Source of the DNA: Sanguinoderma infundibulare
Lineage: Eukaryota > Basidiomycota > Agaricomycetes > Polyporales > Polyporaceae
DNA: 64,000 nucleotides
NCBI GenBank assembly: GCA_032821775.1
Contig: JAVLRN010000007.1
Coordinates: 124,001-188,000 of the forward strand
Direction: 5' to 3'
A program made the translations under genes and the position numbers. The notes beneath the pieces are model-generated. The model ran no database searches. It was not told the DNA's origin and saw only the letters and a program-made list of their open reading frames with translations. This document shows, in pieces, positions 12,311 through 24,829 of the stretch. Positions within the stretch are counted from its first letter, which is position 1, and every line of letters starts with the position of its first letter.

Positions 12311-12639
12311 GGAGATTGGAGAGAGGGGGACGAATACGTAGGCTCAACGTGGTCGAGGACACGAAATCTGACGTTTAAGTACCAGACAAACGCTTTGCTT
12401 ACGTAATGCAGATGCCGATGTATTGAATATTGTGCTAAGTATGTGAGTACTTACTTTCCCCCACCGCCACGCACACTGGCCAGCCCTATATTCTCTCCCG
12501 GCAAGGAAGCATCCATTTCTACTCCGGAATGCACGCTCGCCCCACTATCGATACACATTTCGCACTGGCATTGACGAAGTCCGTCGTCCTCACACGAAGT
12601 CGTCGCACGCTCCCCACAACAAGCTGTCGTTGCGACCGC
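12311..12639. other. Intergenic stretch with no recognised feature
   Basis: No ORF or repeat that I can support. Confidence 0.4.
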
Positions 12640-13325
12640 CCCTTTTTATCCAGCATAGTATGCTTCGACCTCGTTCACGGAGCCTCGAGACAAGGACGGA
12701 GATCTAGCACGATGCATTCGAAGAGGCGGTCCTCCGGGTAAATCAACCCGCGGACCCTGAGGCCCTGAGTCTCTCCAAAGGGATTCCTCCCTCGACGAGG
12801 ATCTACCTGGTCTCGGCCATGAATGTCGGTGGCATCGTCGGCGGCATCGTTGCCCGCGTCGGTCGCAGACTTCGTCGGCAGCTTCAACGTCCTGTTCGCA
12901 GCGACGTTCATCACGGGCCCGGGCGTCCTGCCGCTTTCGTTCTGGATGTTCGCCGAGGACGCCGTCCAGATCATCGTCTTTGGGGTCTTCCATAGCTTCT
13001 GCGCGCGTCCTCTGTGTCTCGCAGTTCTCGGACATCAGGGAGGTTGGACTCCGAACGCACGGGTCGGAGTGTTTTGCAGCGTGATGTCATTTGCGTTACG
13101 TCCCCTCATTTCTTCACTGTCTCATACTCTGTGTGGGCAGCCGCTGCACACGACGTCCCCTGGATGTTTGCTAACACGCCGCCTCCATTTCTGCGCAGGG
13201 GGCTCGCTGGAGGTCCCGCGGTCGGCGCGGTGTTAAAGGCAGACGAGGGGAGGTGCACGGGCGCGATCGTCCTGTGTGGCGTGCGGATCCTTTTAGGGTC
13301 GGTGCCCATCGGCTTCTCAGGTTGA
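12640..13325 (+). pseudogene. C-terminal MFS pseudogene
   Basis: The plus strand carries the C-terminal half of an MFS gene in at least three broken frames. One gives YLVSAMNVGGIVGGIVA, the next VADFVGSFNVLFAATFITG and LSFWMFAEDAVQIIVFGVF, then SQFSDIREVG in a third. After an intron-like gap (about 13095-13197) comes GLAGGPAVGAVLKADEG, ending at a TGA near 13323-13325. Frameshifts near 12850 and 13010 disable it. The order matches helices 7-12 of the local transporters (VSALKGGGIVG, DVVGRFN, ISDIKEVGTR). No N-terminal half is present upstream. It is on the strand opposite to C and D. Confidence 0.65.
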
Positions 13326-13399
13326 ACCGCAACCTGTGCGTACGCGCGTAAATCCTATATAGTACTTGCCCCATAGACTCATCCTGACGTAGACTCACA

Positions 13400-14200
13400 C
13401 TTCCAGTCCCAGTGTTCCCAGTCCCTAGTTGGACATATTGTCTGTTCCAGAACGCGCAAGTCATGTGTTCGCGAATGCGCGGCACGCGCCCTTCCTGCGG
13501 AACAAAGGTGCCAGAGAGGAAGTCGAGGAAGGCTTGTTGGCAAGCAGCGGTCGCGGGCGGGGCGCGCGCGTTGTCGATTTCGAATGCAGCGAACATCGGA
13601 ACGTCCTCTCCCTCTCCAGCTCCCGCCGCTTGTCCGGCGATAGCGCCGCTTTGGCATCACCGACTGCGATGATAACCATTCGAATCCCGACCTACGTGCA
13701 CGCGATCGAATTCGCGAAAGCTTCGGGCGCGCCTCGCGCGTCCCCTGTGCGCCGTTACCTCCGAACCCGAATGCGTATGTGTTCTATTGTGACAGTACGA
13801 TGCTTCTCCCACCAGAAGGCGATCGCGACTCGCGCTCAGATTCGCCGCCTTCTCCCTCCGCGCCGGCGGAGCGCTCTTGAGCGCGGACTGTGACCGTCCT
13901 CAGTGGACAGTATACTTGGTGCGGGCGTGGAACGGAGACCAGCGCCGAGAACACTGACTCTTCTGGTGGAAATTGGATCGGGTGCCTGCACCCAGCGGGG
14001 TTCGCTGCAAGTTTGCGCGACGCGCGCCGCGCATTCGATACCTTTCCCGGTGTGAGCTGCTGCCTTCGCGCGCCGGCTTGTGGCCTCGGAACGACCGGTA
14101 GGATGATCCCGTCGACGAGATCGGTGGGCCAAGCCTAAATGACAGAAGCGCATACGTACCGGCTGCTTCAATTCATGCGCTGGTGGGACGAGTCGAAGGA
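13400..14200. repeat. Shared 3' flank of MFS genes (D)
   Basis: 13790-14050 resembles 3700-3960 (3' of copy B) and, inverted, 24850-25200. The ORFs here are GC-rich shadows without conserved frames. Confidence 0.45.
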
Positions 14201-14753
14201 CGGAAGAACTTGGTGGACTCGGACTTGTCGGAGGAAATCGTGCTGTGAAACCGAAACCTTGTCATTGTGGAGTGATTGGGGGATGTCATATTCGACTATA
14301 CCAATATATGCAATGCGGCAAAAGCGTTAGTGGTAAGTAGTGATGGATACGGCGGATACGGATACGGAATGAGCGCAGTCGTGTTCTATCGTGATACGTG
14401 AAATTGGAACAATGCAAGTATGGGGAACATATGTGGGTGTGGGGGTAGGGTACGTTACAAAATAATGATACAGCAACACGTGCGATGGAGCGACAGAGCT
14501 TGGAAGATGCGATGTGAGAGATTGAGAGGGTATAACTATGTACGTGCGAAAACAGAAGAGCAAATGCGAATCAGGGATGCGGATGCAGAGGATGCTGACA
14601 AACTACAACACGCCCAGGAACAACGTCCTGAGCCAGGAACCGGAACCACAGTCCAAAAGAAGAACCAGGGGAAAAGTGCCGAATCGCAATCCGACTCGGA
14701 CTGGATCGAAGAGCAAGGAGCAAAGGGATGGAAGAGGGGAGCGACGAATGTTA
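14201..14753. other. 3' intergenic region of gene D
   Basis: No ORF or structure I can support beyond short AC- and GT-rich stretches. Confidence 0.4.
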
Positions 14754-16427
14754 TCAGACGATGGTGAGCAGCCGCGACACCTGCTTGCAAGGCTCGTTCA
14801 CCCGGCGGCTGAGCGCGCACCGCGCCCAGAGCAAGAACAGCGAGCCCGCGACGACGGCCGTGCCCCCCAGGAGGATCATGCCCAGGTACGACCCGCCTTC
14901 GAATTTGAGGATTGCACCGGCTGCGGGACCGCCGCACAATGCCCTGTACATCCATTCAATGCCAGGTGCCAGGTCAGCGCCTGTCCACTGCGAGACAAAA
15001 GACGAAAGAGGAAAGAGAATTGAGACGTACGGGACGGATATGATGGTGTAGAGCACGCCGACGCGCGTCCCGATCTCGGTGGGTGCGGAGATCTGTGCGA
15101 CGCATGGGATGATGAGCGCGTTGAACGCGCCCGAGAAGAAGCCGTATACGACCGCGAAGAGCATGATCGCGACGAGGTCGGTCGCGAACGGCCAGAAGAC
15201 GAGCATCGACAGCCCGGTGAGGAACGCGCAAGGAACAAGGACGTTGTACCTGCCGAGAGAGTCGGAGAGAACGGCGGGGGCGAGACGGCCGAGGATGCCG
15301 CCGGCGTTCATGACGGAGAGGACGTAGAAGGCGGTATGGGGCGAGATGCCGTGCACGGTGGAGTAGTCGACGATGTAGAAGAAGGGGATGAAGAGGCCTG
15401 GGAGGTGTTAGGATGCAGGTACATTGGCAAGAGAACCATATATGCGTACCTAGACAGATGAGGATGCTGCCGATAATTACCAGAACATAAGGAAGGTCGC
15501 GGAATATCTTCGTGTTCAGCCAAGGCTGGCTCCGAGCGGATGTTGGTAGGTTGCTAGTAACCGTGACTATCGCAATGCCGCAGAGTGCGAGGGTGACGAA
15601 GCCAGTGATACGGATCGTCCACGCGAACCCGAGGCGATTGAAGAGTGCCTGATACATGATCGGCCATGTCACGCCACCTATTCGAATAGTGAGTCTCTGC
15701 TTAGACAAAGACAATGAGGACGGGGAGCTAACATACCAACACCAGATCCCGCGATTGCGATCCCGACCGCTGTACTCTTGTACTTTTGGAACTGCGTGGA
15801 GATAGCGGCCAGGCTTGGGTAGAATCTGCGGTCCACAGTCAATGAGATATATGGGGTATATGCGCCCGATGACGTACACGGTACCAATACCCACGCCGAC
15901 GAGAATGCCCTGAGCGAGGATGTACTCGTAGTATCTTGTGGAGATGCTGGTCATCATTGTGCCAAAGACGAGTAGGAGCGTGCCGACGATCATGAGTGGT
16001 CGGGGACCGTAGGCGTCGAATAATCGACCCACGAAGCCTCCCTGTATGTCGATCAGTCATTTCCGAGGACTATATGCGCGCGAGCGGAACGTACGCAGAA
16101 GAAGAAGACCCATAGTTGAAGGGAGCCTATCCACGAGATTGTTGAGGGAGGAAGGCGGCTAAGCTGGTGCTCGTGGTACCATGTTTGAAATGTGCCAAAA
16201 GAGTTGAGCTGGCCGAATGTACAAAACAAGGCGAGGAACGCGCCGAGGACGGTGAGCCACGCCCTCGGGCCGCCGTCTGGGTAAGGCGCGCTGATGTCGG
16301 TAAGGGAGGATGGGCGGGATGGCTGGTCATTGACTGCGGTCACAGACATTGTGGTAGAGGATCTAGAGTCATGGCGGAGGGGGAATTCAGCCGACTCCTT
16401 GGTGGCGTACTTTTCAATGTCGACCAT
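14754..16427 (-). CDS. MFS transporter, monocarboxylate-transporter-like, divergent gene D
   Basis: A complete MFS permease of the same broad group as the amplified copies but clearly separate in sequence. The ATG at 16427 (MVDIEKYATKES) is preferred for its good context; an in-frame ATG at 16523 would add 32 residues. Exon 1 holds GGPRAWLTVLGAFLALF, LNSFGTFQTWYHEHQL and STISWIGSL. The following exons give GRLFDAYGPRPLMIVGTLLL, then FYPSLAAISTQFQKYKSTAVG, GFAWTIRITGFVTL, VLSVMNAGGILGRLAPAVL, GRYNVLVPCAFLTGL, ALIIPCVAQIS...EIGTRVG and GGPAAGAILKFEGGSY, with the stop at 14754. It reads through without breaks. Its motifs match the decayed exons found upstream of six amplified copies, so it or a close relative is their parent. 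Substrate unknown. Confidence 0.85.
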
Positions 16428-17379
16428 CGTTGCGGGGGCCGAGGAGGGGACGAAGGGCGGCGAGGGTATGACAGGGGGCGTCGAACGGGTGGCGAGCAAC
16501 ATGGGGGAATAAAACGGAGGCATTTATGAGAGGCGCGAGCTGTGCGCTGCGGCGCCGTCGAGAGCAGGCGGCCGTCAAACGAAGCGGCCATGACTCGGGG
16601 TTAGAGTCTTGGAGCTTTCCAATTCCAGTCGATGGTTGCCGGGAAATAGACCGGAGGAGGATCTAGGCGGGCGCGATCGACCGGCCAAGGACTCACGTCA
16701 TCCTCCGAACCTGGTCATCACAACGCCTAGCGAGACCCGCGGAGGCGGGTTGTGTCGCGCGGGGTGGGAGTCAATGGTAGAGAATGGAAGCAGGCTGGTT
16801 GGCACATACTCCGCCGGGCACGGAAGTAAGTGGCAGCGCCCATCTCGGACGGCATTGGCAGCTGTGAGAACCCGTTCGAAATTGAAAAGGGGAGGACATC
16901 CGATGGATCAGGGATTACAGGATGCACAGTGCACCAGGTACGTACCGCATTACGACAATTTCCTGCACCTTGAGCTGTGCAGATGCGGCCAGCACAGTAG
17001 CGAAGGCGATATGATATAGGAGGGATGCGCGATCATCCGAAAGTGCGAAGGGTGCTGGCTGGCTCCGGAAGGCGGGCAATCAATTGGAATTGGAACTACT
17101 AAATAGACCCAATCCGTGGAGTGGAGCGCCACGTCCGACAGACATTGAACCAAACTCGTTCGACAGGATTCATTCGAATCCGTGCGACGTGGCAATGTAC
17201 GAGCTAGAGCAAAAGCTGCAGTCAGTTCCCAGGTCAAATTGAACGGTCAACTGGCCGAATCGGTGGCGAGGCAGGCTGTAGTGTGCCCTATAACCGACAC
17301 GGCTGCGAGTGATGCGGATGGAAGGAACTACGTAGCCTGCTGGCAATGACTGTATTCCGAGTCGAGGAGACAAATTCCT
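16428..17379. other. 5' region of gene D, otherwise empty
   Basis: It presumably includes the gene D promoter. I see no other gene or repeat. Confidence 0.4.
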
Positions 17380-18660
17380 CTCCTTTGCTCCGGCCACTCC
17401 GGCGGTGCACTTTGATCCTATCTCCGATTCTAGGCCCGCTCTTTGCCGAATGCCTCCGGGCACGCTCCGGCGCCACACGGCGGTCTCCCACGTAACTTGT
17501 CCTCCTCTGACCGGCCGTCATCTCATGCTCTTTCTGGCTGAAGCTGAAGTCCGGAAGGCCGTTGCGGAGGAAGATATGGACAATGCCACAAACCGGCTGT
17601 TCTCCCTCTCTGCTTCATCTCGCCATTTACGGCCTATCCTCTCTGCCAATCCGACTGCTCGCTATATGTGCTTCGCAGGTCGAGTTGCAACCTCTATCGT
17701 TCGCAATCATTCAAGATCGGTCTCGAAGCACGGTGACTGCATTCCTTTCGACGCCGTCGGAAGGCGAAGGCGGCGGTAGATGTAGTCTCTTCAACTGCAC
17801 CTCGGGAAGTTGCCTCCTGGAGCATGGCGTCAACCGATTTCTCTCCAGTCGTGTACGTACCATCGTATGTTCAAATGATATATCCATTCTGCATTCTTCC
17901 ATGCCCGCCGCTCTTCGTTCCCGCCCCCTATGAAGCATCCACGAATTCAAGTTTAGAGCCAAGCGTCCAAGTCGCGCGCATATACTCAGTTGTAAGCGTT
18001 CAGACTGCTTTTTCTCCTATGATTCGGCCACACGACGGCGGCCCGCACCGCAACCCCTTTCTTTACTCTCTTTCCACCCTTCCACAAGTGCTTCGCAGGT
18101 CTCAACTCAGTGCTTCGATGCCGAAGACGCAACAGTCACTCAAGCGTGCGCCAGATGCGCGTCTCTCGACCCGACCTGCGTGTCCTGCTGCCTTCCAATG
18201 GAAACCCTGGGCAATGTCCGTCCTTTCACGCTTCTCCGCCGTTGCCAATTATGCTTAACCGTTTTTCCTCCGATGTCGCGTAGCTAGTATCGTGGTGCTC
18301 CCGGTACCTGAACACCGATGTCAAGATCTTTCACATTACCGACCGGGTGACGCCATCTGGATGATCGGATTTGCGACATGTCGGAAGAGTTTCACGCTTC
18401 CGATTGCTTGGAGCGGATCTGTGGCTGGACACCACCTAGAAGGCGTTCTCAGGTACGTAACACTCTGCTGTCTTGCGATGCTGGTGATGCGACGCGTGGA
18501 CTGACCATTCGTTCCTTGAAACCTTGCTGTTACAATAAAGCGTTGACATGTGTTCATTATCCGTGTCGCGTTCACGGTCAAATTGAAGACGACCAGTTGC
18601 CATACTCCCTGTGCTAGTACAGCCTGGTATTTTCACAACGCCTACTTCTCGTTCACAGGG
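17380..18660. repeat. Dispersed repeat S, copy 1
   Basis: Related to 25550-26150 and 29690-30820, all in the same orientation. A marker is the segment at 17550-17600, which matches 29880-29930. The plus-strand reading frames look like a decayed gene, but no frame survives in all copies and I do not recognise a family. Confidence 0.5.
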
Positions 18661-18739
18661 AGTTTGACGAATCCGGCTCCGAGCGTTTTGTACCAGCAGT
18701 CGTTCCAGCCTGAATCTCCCAGGATCAGTTGTTCCGTTG

Positions 18740-20640
18740 CGCTAAGTAAGCTGTGTTACACTCCCATGTCGTGCGTAGTTCACACAGTGCATCCCTTGCC
18801 GAAACCCAAACGTATCTCGCTGATTCTTCACTTGTTCCCAGCAGGACCCCTACGTCAGGTCCACCTCCTGCGTCCCTGCCTCAGTTGTGACGACTAGCGC
18901 ACAACGCCCGCCCTGCGCATTGATTGTAGCTGCTCAACGCAAACATAACTCTAGGCGAGCTCGCGCTATGGCCGAGCGAGGTGCGGGTGAACTCGAGGAT
19001 CTAGAACGGCCCATAGCACCGCCCGTGCATCCCTGCGATCATCGACGTCCAATCAGTTCACGGAGGGTGGTCCCATTCCTGTGCAGGTAATCGTTCGAAC
19101 GTTTTCTAGCAATGCAAAAGGTGGACTGACTTCTTTAGTATGGCCGGCGTAACCACGGTTGCGTGGTTCCGCTCGGTGAGTCTGTCACATGTCAGGACGG
19201 CATGGCTGTGGTGCGATGCTCACAGTGCTTGACTGTTGGGCAGTCAACGAAGTTGTTCACGCTTCGGAGGGTTGGGAGGCACCCAAGCAAGGCATCGTCA
19301 AGCTAGAGGTGTACAGCATGTACGTTTGAGTGCCCATATGCACTATGTATCCGCGTTAATTTGAGCTTTCATCGTTCCAGATCCTGTCTCCTCTATCAGC
19401 CGAGTTTCACTGGCAAGGCAAGTGTGCACGTGAAGCGGTAGCCTAGTATTGAATGCTAATATGAAGCCTGGCTGGAACGTGGTACGATGCCTGCGCAGGA
19501 TAGTAGACGCACAATATGATTCGCACCTTTTATATCGCGGAAAGAGGCACGGGGCGCGCATACAGGTGCGCCCGAGCTCTCGACCCTCTAGTGTAATTGG
19601 GTTTACGCCGCTATCCAGGGCCACGAAGTCGCACAGTGTCCAATACCCAATGATGCACGCTGAGGAGATTCCCGCTGTGAGCGCAGGGGCTCACGAGGTG
19701 TGTGCGCCTACAGGGCTGCACCGCTGCACCGCTGCTTGGAGTGACGCATCATCGCAAGGCGAAACCTCAGGGGGTGCGAACTCTGCACTCCGAGCTTTCT
19801 GTAGTTGCTGACAACAGGCCGGATCAGTGCCGGCGAATATCAGTGGCGCTGTCCTTGGATGTCTCGGTGGACGATCCAACCGTGCTCAGGCTGGTCGCAC
19901 GTTTCTCTGAACCCCGACACCCGGCTCCGGTTTCTTCATGGCGTGCCGCCGATGGGTGGCCAGCTAGATCTCGACGTACGTCAAAGTCTATTATTGATGA
20001 TGGTTGTACGTGTGCCGCGCGCTCTGCAGCATGGCTGACCGTGATAGGGACTTCAGACTTGTCGGCCTTCGCGCTTCAAGTTTGGGGTGGCTCTCCCTCT
20101 AGACCCTGCCCTCAAGCACAAGTCCTGGGCACCATCGTACTCAGTCGTTACTAAAGGCACAATCGATGATGAGGTCCTCACCCTGAGTCTTAGTCTGCGG
20201 CCGTGCACTTCGCAGGCGGCATGGAGCGCGCGACGTCCTCGCCTTTCTCCTCCCCGGGTCGGACGCACTGGCAGACTAGCCCGCCAAGGCCTTGCTTGTC
20301 TTGCCAGGCCACGGTGCACGCGAGGGAAATGCATGTCAAGTACGCGACGTCCCACAGCAACACCGTCGACGTACGTTCAGCGCGGGCAGCGCTCCGCGCG
20401 ATGACCGGGCCATGCTCGGGCGCAGACATGACGCGCTGGACGTCGGTTGGCGATTCATCTAGCAGTTCGGCGTGCAAACGGCGATCCTCGTTCGCTGGCT
20501 GCCGTGCCTCTTGCCCAACGGCGGAGATCTGAGCGTGCGCGTGAGCGTTCCGTCGCCCATGGCCGCGCTCCGACTCGGTGGGCGCTGCTTCGTGCAGCGG
20601 GCCGATTTGGGCGGGTTGGACGTCTAGCTTTTGGCTTCAA
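18740..20640. repeat. Inverted copy of the 1680-3430 block
   Basis: Reverse-complement homology to the left-arm blocks is visible at 18760-18990 (against 3000-3230), 19100-19390 (against 2530-2830), 19790-19990 (against 2300-2490) and 20150-20560 (against 1780-2100). About 400 bp at 19400-19790 has no partner on the left and is an insertion here or a deletion there. Confidence 0.6.
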
Positions 20641-21180
20641 GCTTCAAGAATGATGGAATGGGGGTTATGGGTTGACGGGTGGACCTCTGCGCGGAGGTGA
20701 CGGCTCTCAAAGCTGAGCGGGTGGCGCTGGGCATGCGGGTTGCTCCTCAAAGATGGTGAGTATCACGAGGGAGAGTGCTATAAGGTGAGTACTTGGGTAC
20801 TGGTAACGAGAAGACCATCACCAGTGAGTTGATGCAACCTCTGCTTGCCCTGCTCGGGGATGTTGGAAATGTTCTCTCGTGTGCGGAGAAGTTCGATGGT
20901 AGCGTTCGGAGATTTGAATTGGCTGCCAGTGCCGGTAGCACGACCTTGTCGACCTAGAAAGTCAAAAGGGAACTGAGGGTCTACCTAAAGTAGGTTTTGT
21001 GTTTTTATGTCTCACGCCGCCCATGTGGAATGTTGGTGCTAACATGTGGTTGCGCCACCTACTACCACCTAGTTGCTCAGACAAGTTCCGAGGCATCCTC
21101 GGGCCACGGGGTCAGCTCTGACTCGGACTAAACGACATGGCACCGGGGATGCTTTGCTGCGAATGATAGCCGGGATCGCC
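20641..21180. repeat. Dispersed repeat T, copy 1
   Basis: Homologous to about 30950-31765 in the same orientation, strongest at 21000-21150. The copy here lacks about 260 bp that the other has. No conserved ORF. Confidence 0.5.
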
Positions 21181-21394
21181 GAGTCCCTCACTCATGGCAT
21201 GGTGCCCTTTGACGAATCGCCCTTTCTGCGAGACACAAGGCGGTTCACCAATATGTTTCAATACGCAACCACTCATAATCGGTTACTGCTCACGGTCGAG
21301 TCGCGTTATCGAAGTCTGTTTTTTTCCTTACAGATCTGATGAATTTCTCACAGATTCCATCACTCACAATTTATCTCGTCAACGTTCTCCGATG

Positions 21395-21600
21395 CTATCC
21401 CCGACTCTGAGGGCTTCAACATTGTGCCATGCGTGAGTTGCTCTCTCGCTGCTGGACCCTGACGTTTGGGGCCTCCTCGCAGATCTTCACAGGTTGGCCT
21501 CGTTACAGTGCTCATTTCATACGTCGCTCAAATGTCGGAGCTCGCGGAAATCTGTACCCCAATCCGTCTTTTGCAGAGTCTCAACGTGTTTCCGTGAGTG
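21395..21600 (+). pseudogene. Remnant exon of a D-like MFS gene, upstream of copy E
   Basis: The plus strand reads GFNIVPCVSCSLAAGP and, after a stop and a frame change, VGLVTVLISYVAQMSELAEI, ending at a GTGAGT donor. It is the plus-strand equivalent of the remnants upstream of A, B and C, and again shares the strand of its downstream transporter. Confidence 0.6.
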
Positions 21601-21619
21601 AGCATGTCTTGCCCAAAGT

Positions 21620-22559
21620 GTCATACTGACATGGACGCGCTCCACATTGAGCGGTGGTCCGACCGCCGGTATTACTAGGATCCTCAAGGCGTGTCGTGAC
21701 TTACGGGTGGGATCGCCCCTATCCTGTGTCGTTCATGCCTTCATTTTGAATGGCCATTAATCCCCAGAACTATGACTGCGGAACTTAACTGCGGGGAATT
21801 CGAGCCTTGTACTGCTCAACCAAGGGCATTAGACACCCTCGATTCCTGTTTCCTCAAGTCTCTGGTACAAAATGTAAGTGAAAGGGACTAGCAGCGTTGA
21901 CTTGGAAAAACGTTGACGTTATGGATCGGTCACTTACGACTGCTTTCTAGGTTCTCCCCAATTTGCTGTTTGGGGTATCGGTGCCAATCGCCAAGCGACG
22001 AACCTTGACTGTGGATAGTCGGAGAAACTTCTCGCTGCGGGGACCGCATCCGTTTCTGTTGTAATGCGGTTTTTTGCACTACCCACGTTTCATCTGCTGA
22101 AGACGGCAATAGCACCCCCCTTCGTGAAGAAATTTCCTGCGCCGTCGATGTTTCATAACAAAATAGGGTATTCATGTCGACACCTGCCTCAGTATGGTCC
22201 CTCTTTGGGCAAGTGCATTGTTCTCATTCGGACGATACTGTCCTTATGGTTGCACAGAGCGAACTGACGGTCTTGGCCATGAATCGTGTACAGGTCGTGT
22301 ATTCATTTCACTGCATAAGGAGCATGTCCCCTGCTTGACGAGAGAAGTATTGCATCCTTTGTGAACTGTGGACGTGATAGTCGACGACCCGCTGAACAAG
22401 ATGGCAGACCGCAGACACTGCCGATGCGACCGCCCGCCGCTGTTGGGGTCTGGCGAGCGCACGCCAATGTCGTGCTCGTGTCGCACCGATGTGTTCCTTC
22501 ACGCATGGCCACGGCCTGTGTGACGCCTGGGCGAAGGACGATCGGCTCACTCTCGGTTC
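21620..22559. repeat. 5' flank of MFS copy E
   Basis: Diverged inverted relative of 578-1320 and direct relative of the flank of copy F (26170-26960). No gene seen. Confidence 0.45.
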
Positions 22560-23009
22560 ATTTGTTCCGATTCCGTTTTGTTGTGTGGAGGTTCGTCGAT
22601 GGCGATCCCAGCTCCGAGTACAGCTCGAGGGAACGCTATATCTATGTGGGGCCTCGGATGCCCTGGAAACAAGTTCTGGTCCTCCTCCCACTCTCTCAGC
22701 CTTTCCGTCTTGTGTCTGTCGAGTCCTGCGAGTTCCCGCGAGTGGTTGCATCGCGTCAGTCGCGTTCGCGCGTGTTTTCCATTCCTGCGAGTCCCTCTAC
22801 TGTTTGTCGATTTCTGTCGACGGTCGCTCCTCCGCCTCCTCACTTCCTCTCGTCCATTCCTCCGACCGGCCTCCGAGAGCGACGTCCGACGCCCACCGAG
22901 GCGACTGGAGCTCCCTCACTTGTTTCTTCCACAGAGTCCTCTCGCGTTACCCTGAACTCCTCATTCCTCACCCACCGACCAGTCGACAACCCTCCTCCAA
23001 CACCCAATC
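22560..23009 (+). promoter_or_regulatory. Class II promoter and leader of MFS copy E
   Basis: The element GCTATATCTATGTGG at 22635-22649 lies about 375 bp before the ATG, followed by a CT-rich leader. The ORFs that cross it read in different frames in each copy, so it is taken as non-coding. Confidence 0.4.
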
Positions 23010-24653
23010 ATGGCGGCATATCGTGGCAACAGTTCAGAGGCGGACTCCCCTTCAGACGCGAAGGATACGATTGCCTCCGTATCCAGGGTCGACGTCGAGC
23101 ACCAGTCCGAAGACCACGCCTTCACCGACGGGGGATTCAAGGCCTGGCTCACTGTCTTCGGAGCAGTCCTGATGCTGTTCGCTGAAGAACTGCTCATGTC
23201 ATTCGGTGTCTTCGAGACCTACTACACCCAGCATCAGCTCCGCCACCTCTCTCCCTCCACCATCTCTTGGATTGGCTCCTTAGAAGCTTTCATGTCTTTC
23301 TTCTCTGTAAGCCTCTCCCGCGAATCGTCAAGTTCCACATGTTGCCATGAAACCGCAGCTCATGCACGTATTGTGTTTGAAGGGACCTCTGTGGGGCTAC
23401 GTCTTCGACGTTTACGGTCCGCACATCCTGTTCATCACCGGGTCCACTTTGCTCGTCCTCAGCACCATGATCATTAGCGTCTGTACCCAGTTCTACCAGT
23501 TTCTTCTCGTCCAGGGCCTGCTCATGGGATTGGCCGCTGGGATGATGTACGCTTTGACCTTCCTGGATGCGTTCACTTTAACTTCCATTCACACTCGCTG
23601 ACCCTTCATTCCAGATTTGGTCCAGTATTGGCATGCGTCTCCAGGCATTTTACGAAGCGTCGTGCCACCGCTATCGGAGTCGCAGTTGCAGGGGGTGGTT
23701 TAGGTTCGCACTCTTCGTCGCATCTTCGATCTGCCCCATTCTTAACGTGGCTCCTCAAGGTGACACGATCTTCCCGATCGTGGCGGGCAAACTATTTCCT
23801 CGCATCGGATTCGCATGGACACTCCGCACTGTGGGATTCTTCCAGCTTGTGCTCTTGACCATCGGGTGTGCCGCCATGACGAGCCACAGAACTCCCGGTG
23901 GGCGAGGGAGAGCGACGCGTGCCGTGTCTCCTCTTCCATCCCCCATGAAGAGCCTGCGCGATGCTCCGTTCGTGTTGTTCGTGGCAGGCACCTTCTTGAT
24001 GCAGTTTGGTGAGCACGGGCATATTCGTCTTGACCTGAAGGCTAAATCATGCAACTGATACGTTCCTCGTTTCAGGGTCCGGCATCCCATCTACGTACCT
24101 TTCCAACTACGCCGTCTCCTGCGGCATCGCTCCCTCGACCGCATTCTACGTCATGGCTGCATCGAGCGGCAGCGGCATCGTTGGCTGCGTCGTCGGGGCT
24201 CTGGTGGGTGATGTCGTCGGCCGCTTCAACACGGTAGTCCCGGCTGTGTTCCTCATGGGCCTCCTCGTGCTTGTGTTCTGGATGTTCGCTAAGAGCTTCG
24301 TGCCCCTCCTCGTCTTCACGGTCATATACAGCCTCCTCGGTGGCGCGTACGTGTCCCTCGCCTTCGCGTGCGTCTCGCAAATTTCGGATAGCAAGGAAGT
24401 GGGGACTAGGATCGGCATAGTGTTGACCATCATATCCTTTGCGTGAGTTTCAACGCGTTTTTGGTGCAACTTAGCCTGACGTGGACGTCACAGGGCGCTG
24501 TCCGGCGCTCCTGCCGGAGGCGCGGTGTTGAAGGGGAACGGCGGGGACTACACGGGGATGATCGCCCTATCTGGCACAGTGATTATTGCTGGGTCGCTCC
24601 TCTTCCTCCTCTCGAAGTACAAAGTCAATTGCAACCTACTCGCGCATGTGTAG
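23010..24653 (+). CDS. MFS transporter, monocarboxylate-transporter-like, copy E
   Basis: This copy gives the clearest gene model of the family. Six exons at 23010-23306, 23383-23546, 23615-23703, 23760-24008, 24076-24442 and 24494-24653 add up to 1326 nt, or 441 residues, with every intron bordered by GT...AG. The protein has a polar N-terminus, GGFKAWLTVFGA, SFGVFETYYTQHQL, DVYGPHILFITGS, HFTKRRATAIGVAVAG, FPRIGFAWTLRTVGF, TYLSNYAVSCGIAPS, DVVGRFNTVVPAVFLMG, CVSQISDSKEVGTRIG and LLSKYKVNCNLLAHV, consistent with 12 membrane helices. It lies on the strand opposite to A-D. A substitution, FAEELLMSFG instead of FAQGLMxSFG, changes a conserved helix. Substrate unknown. Confidence 0.88.
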
Positions 24654-24829
24654 GCATGCAAATAGCTTTGCAGATGTATTAGATGTCTTGACGCTCACCT
24701 TTCGCGGAACACACCTCATCAATTTTCCCCCGCTGTCGCCGTGTCCCTCACCCCCTCACCGCACTTCTGCACAAGTGCATGAATGCGTGAAGTATATAGT
24801 ACGTACGCACTCCTGTCACTTCAAGGCAG

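Noticed and set aside
14974..16032. 352-codon minus-strand ORF
   Set aside because: It reads through introns of gene D and changes frame after the ILICLG exon; the spliced model explains the region better.
21780..21860. tRNA-like segment near gggaattcgagcc
   Set aside because: I could not fold a full cloverleaf, and the related copies at 1080-1130 and 6400-6450 do not keep pairing positions.
22361..23185. 274-codon ORF across the copy E leader, and similar ORFs before C, F and H
   Set aside because: The frames are not conserved among the copies although the DNA is, so the conservation is that of a promoter or leader.
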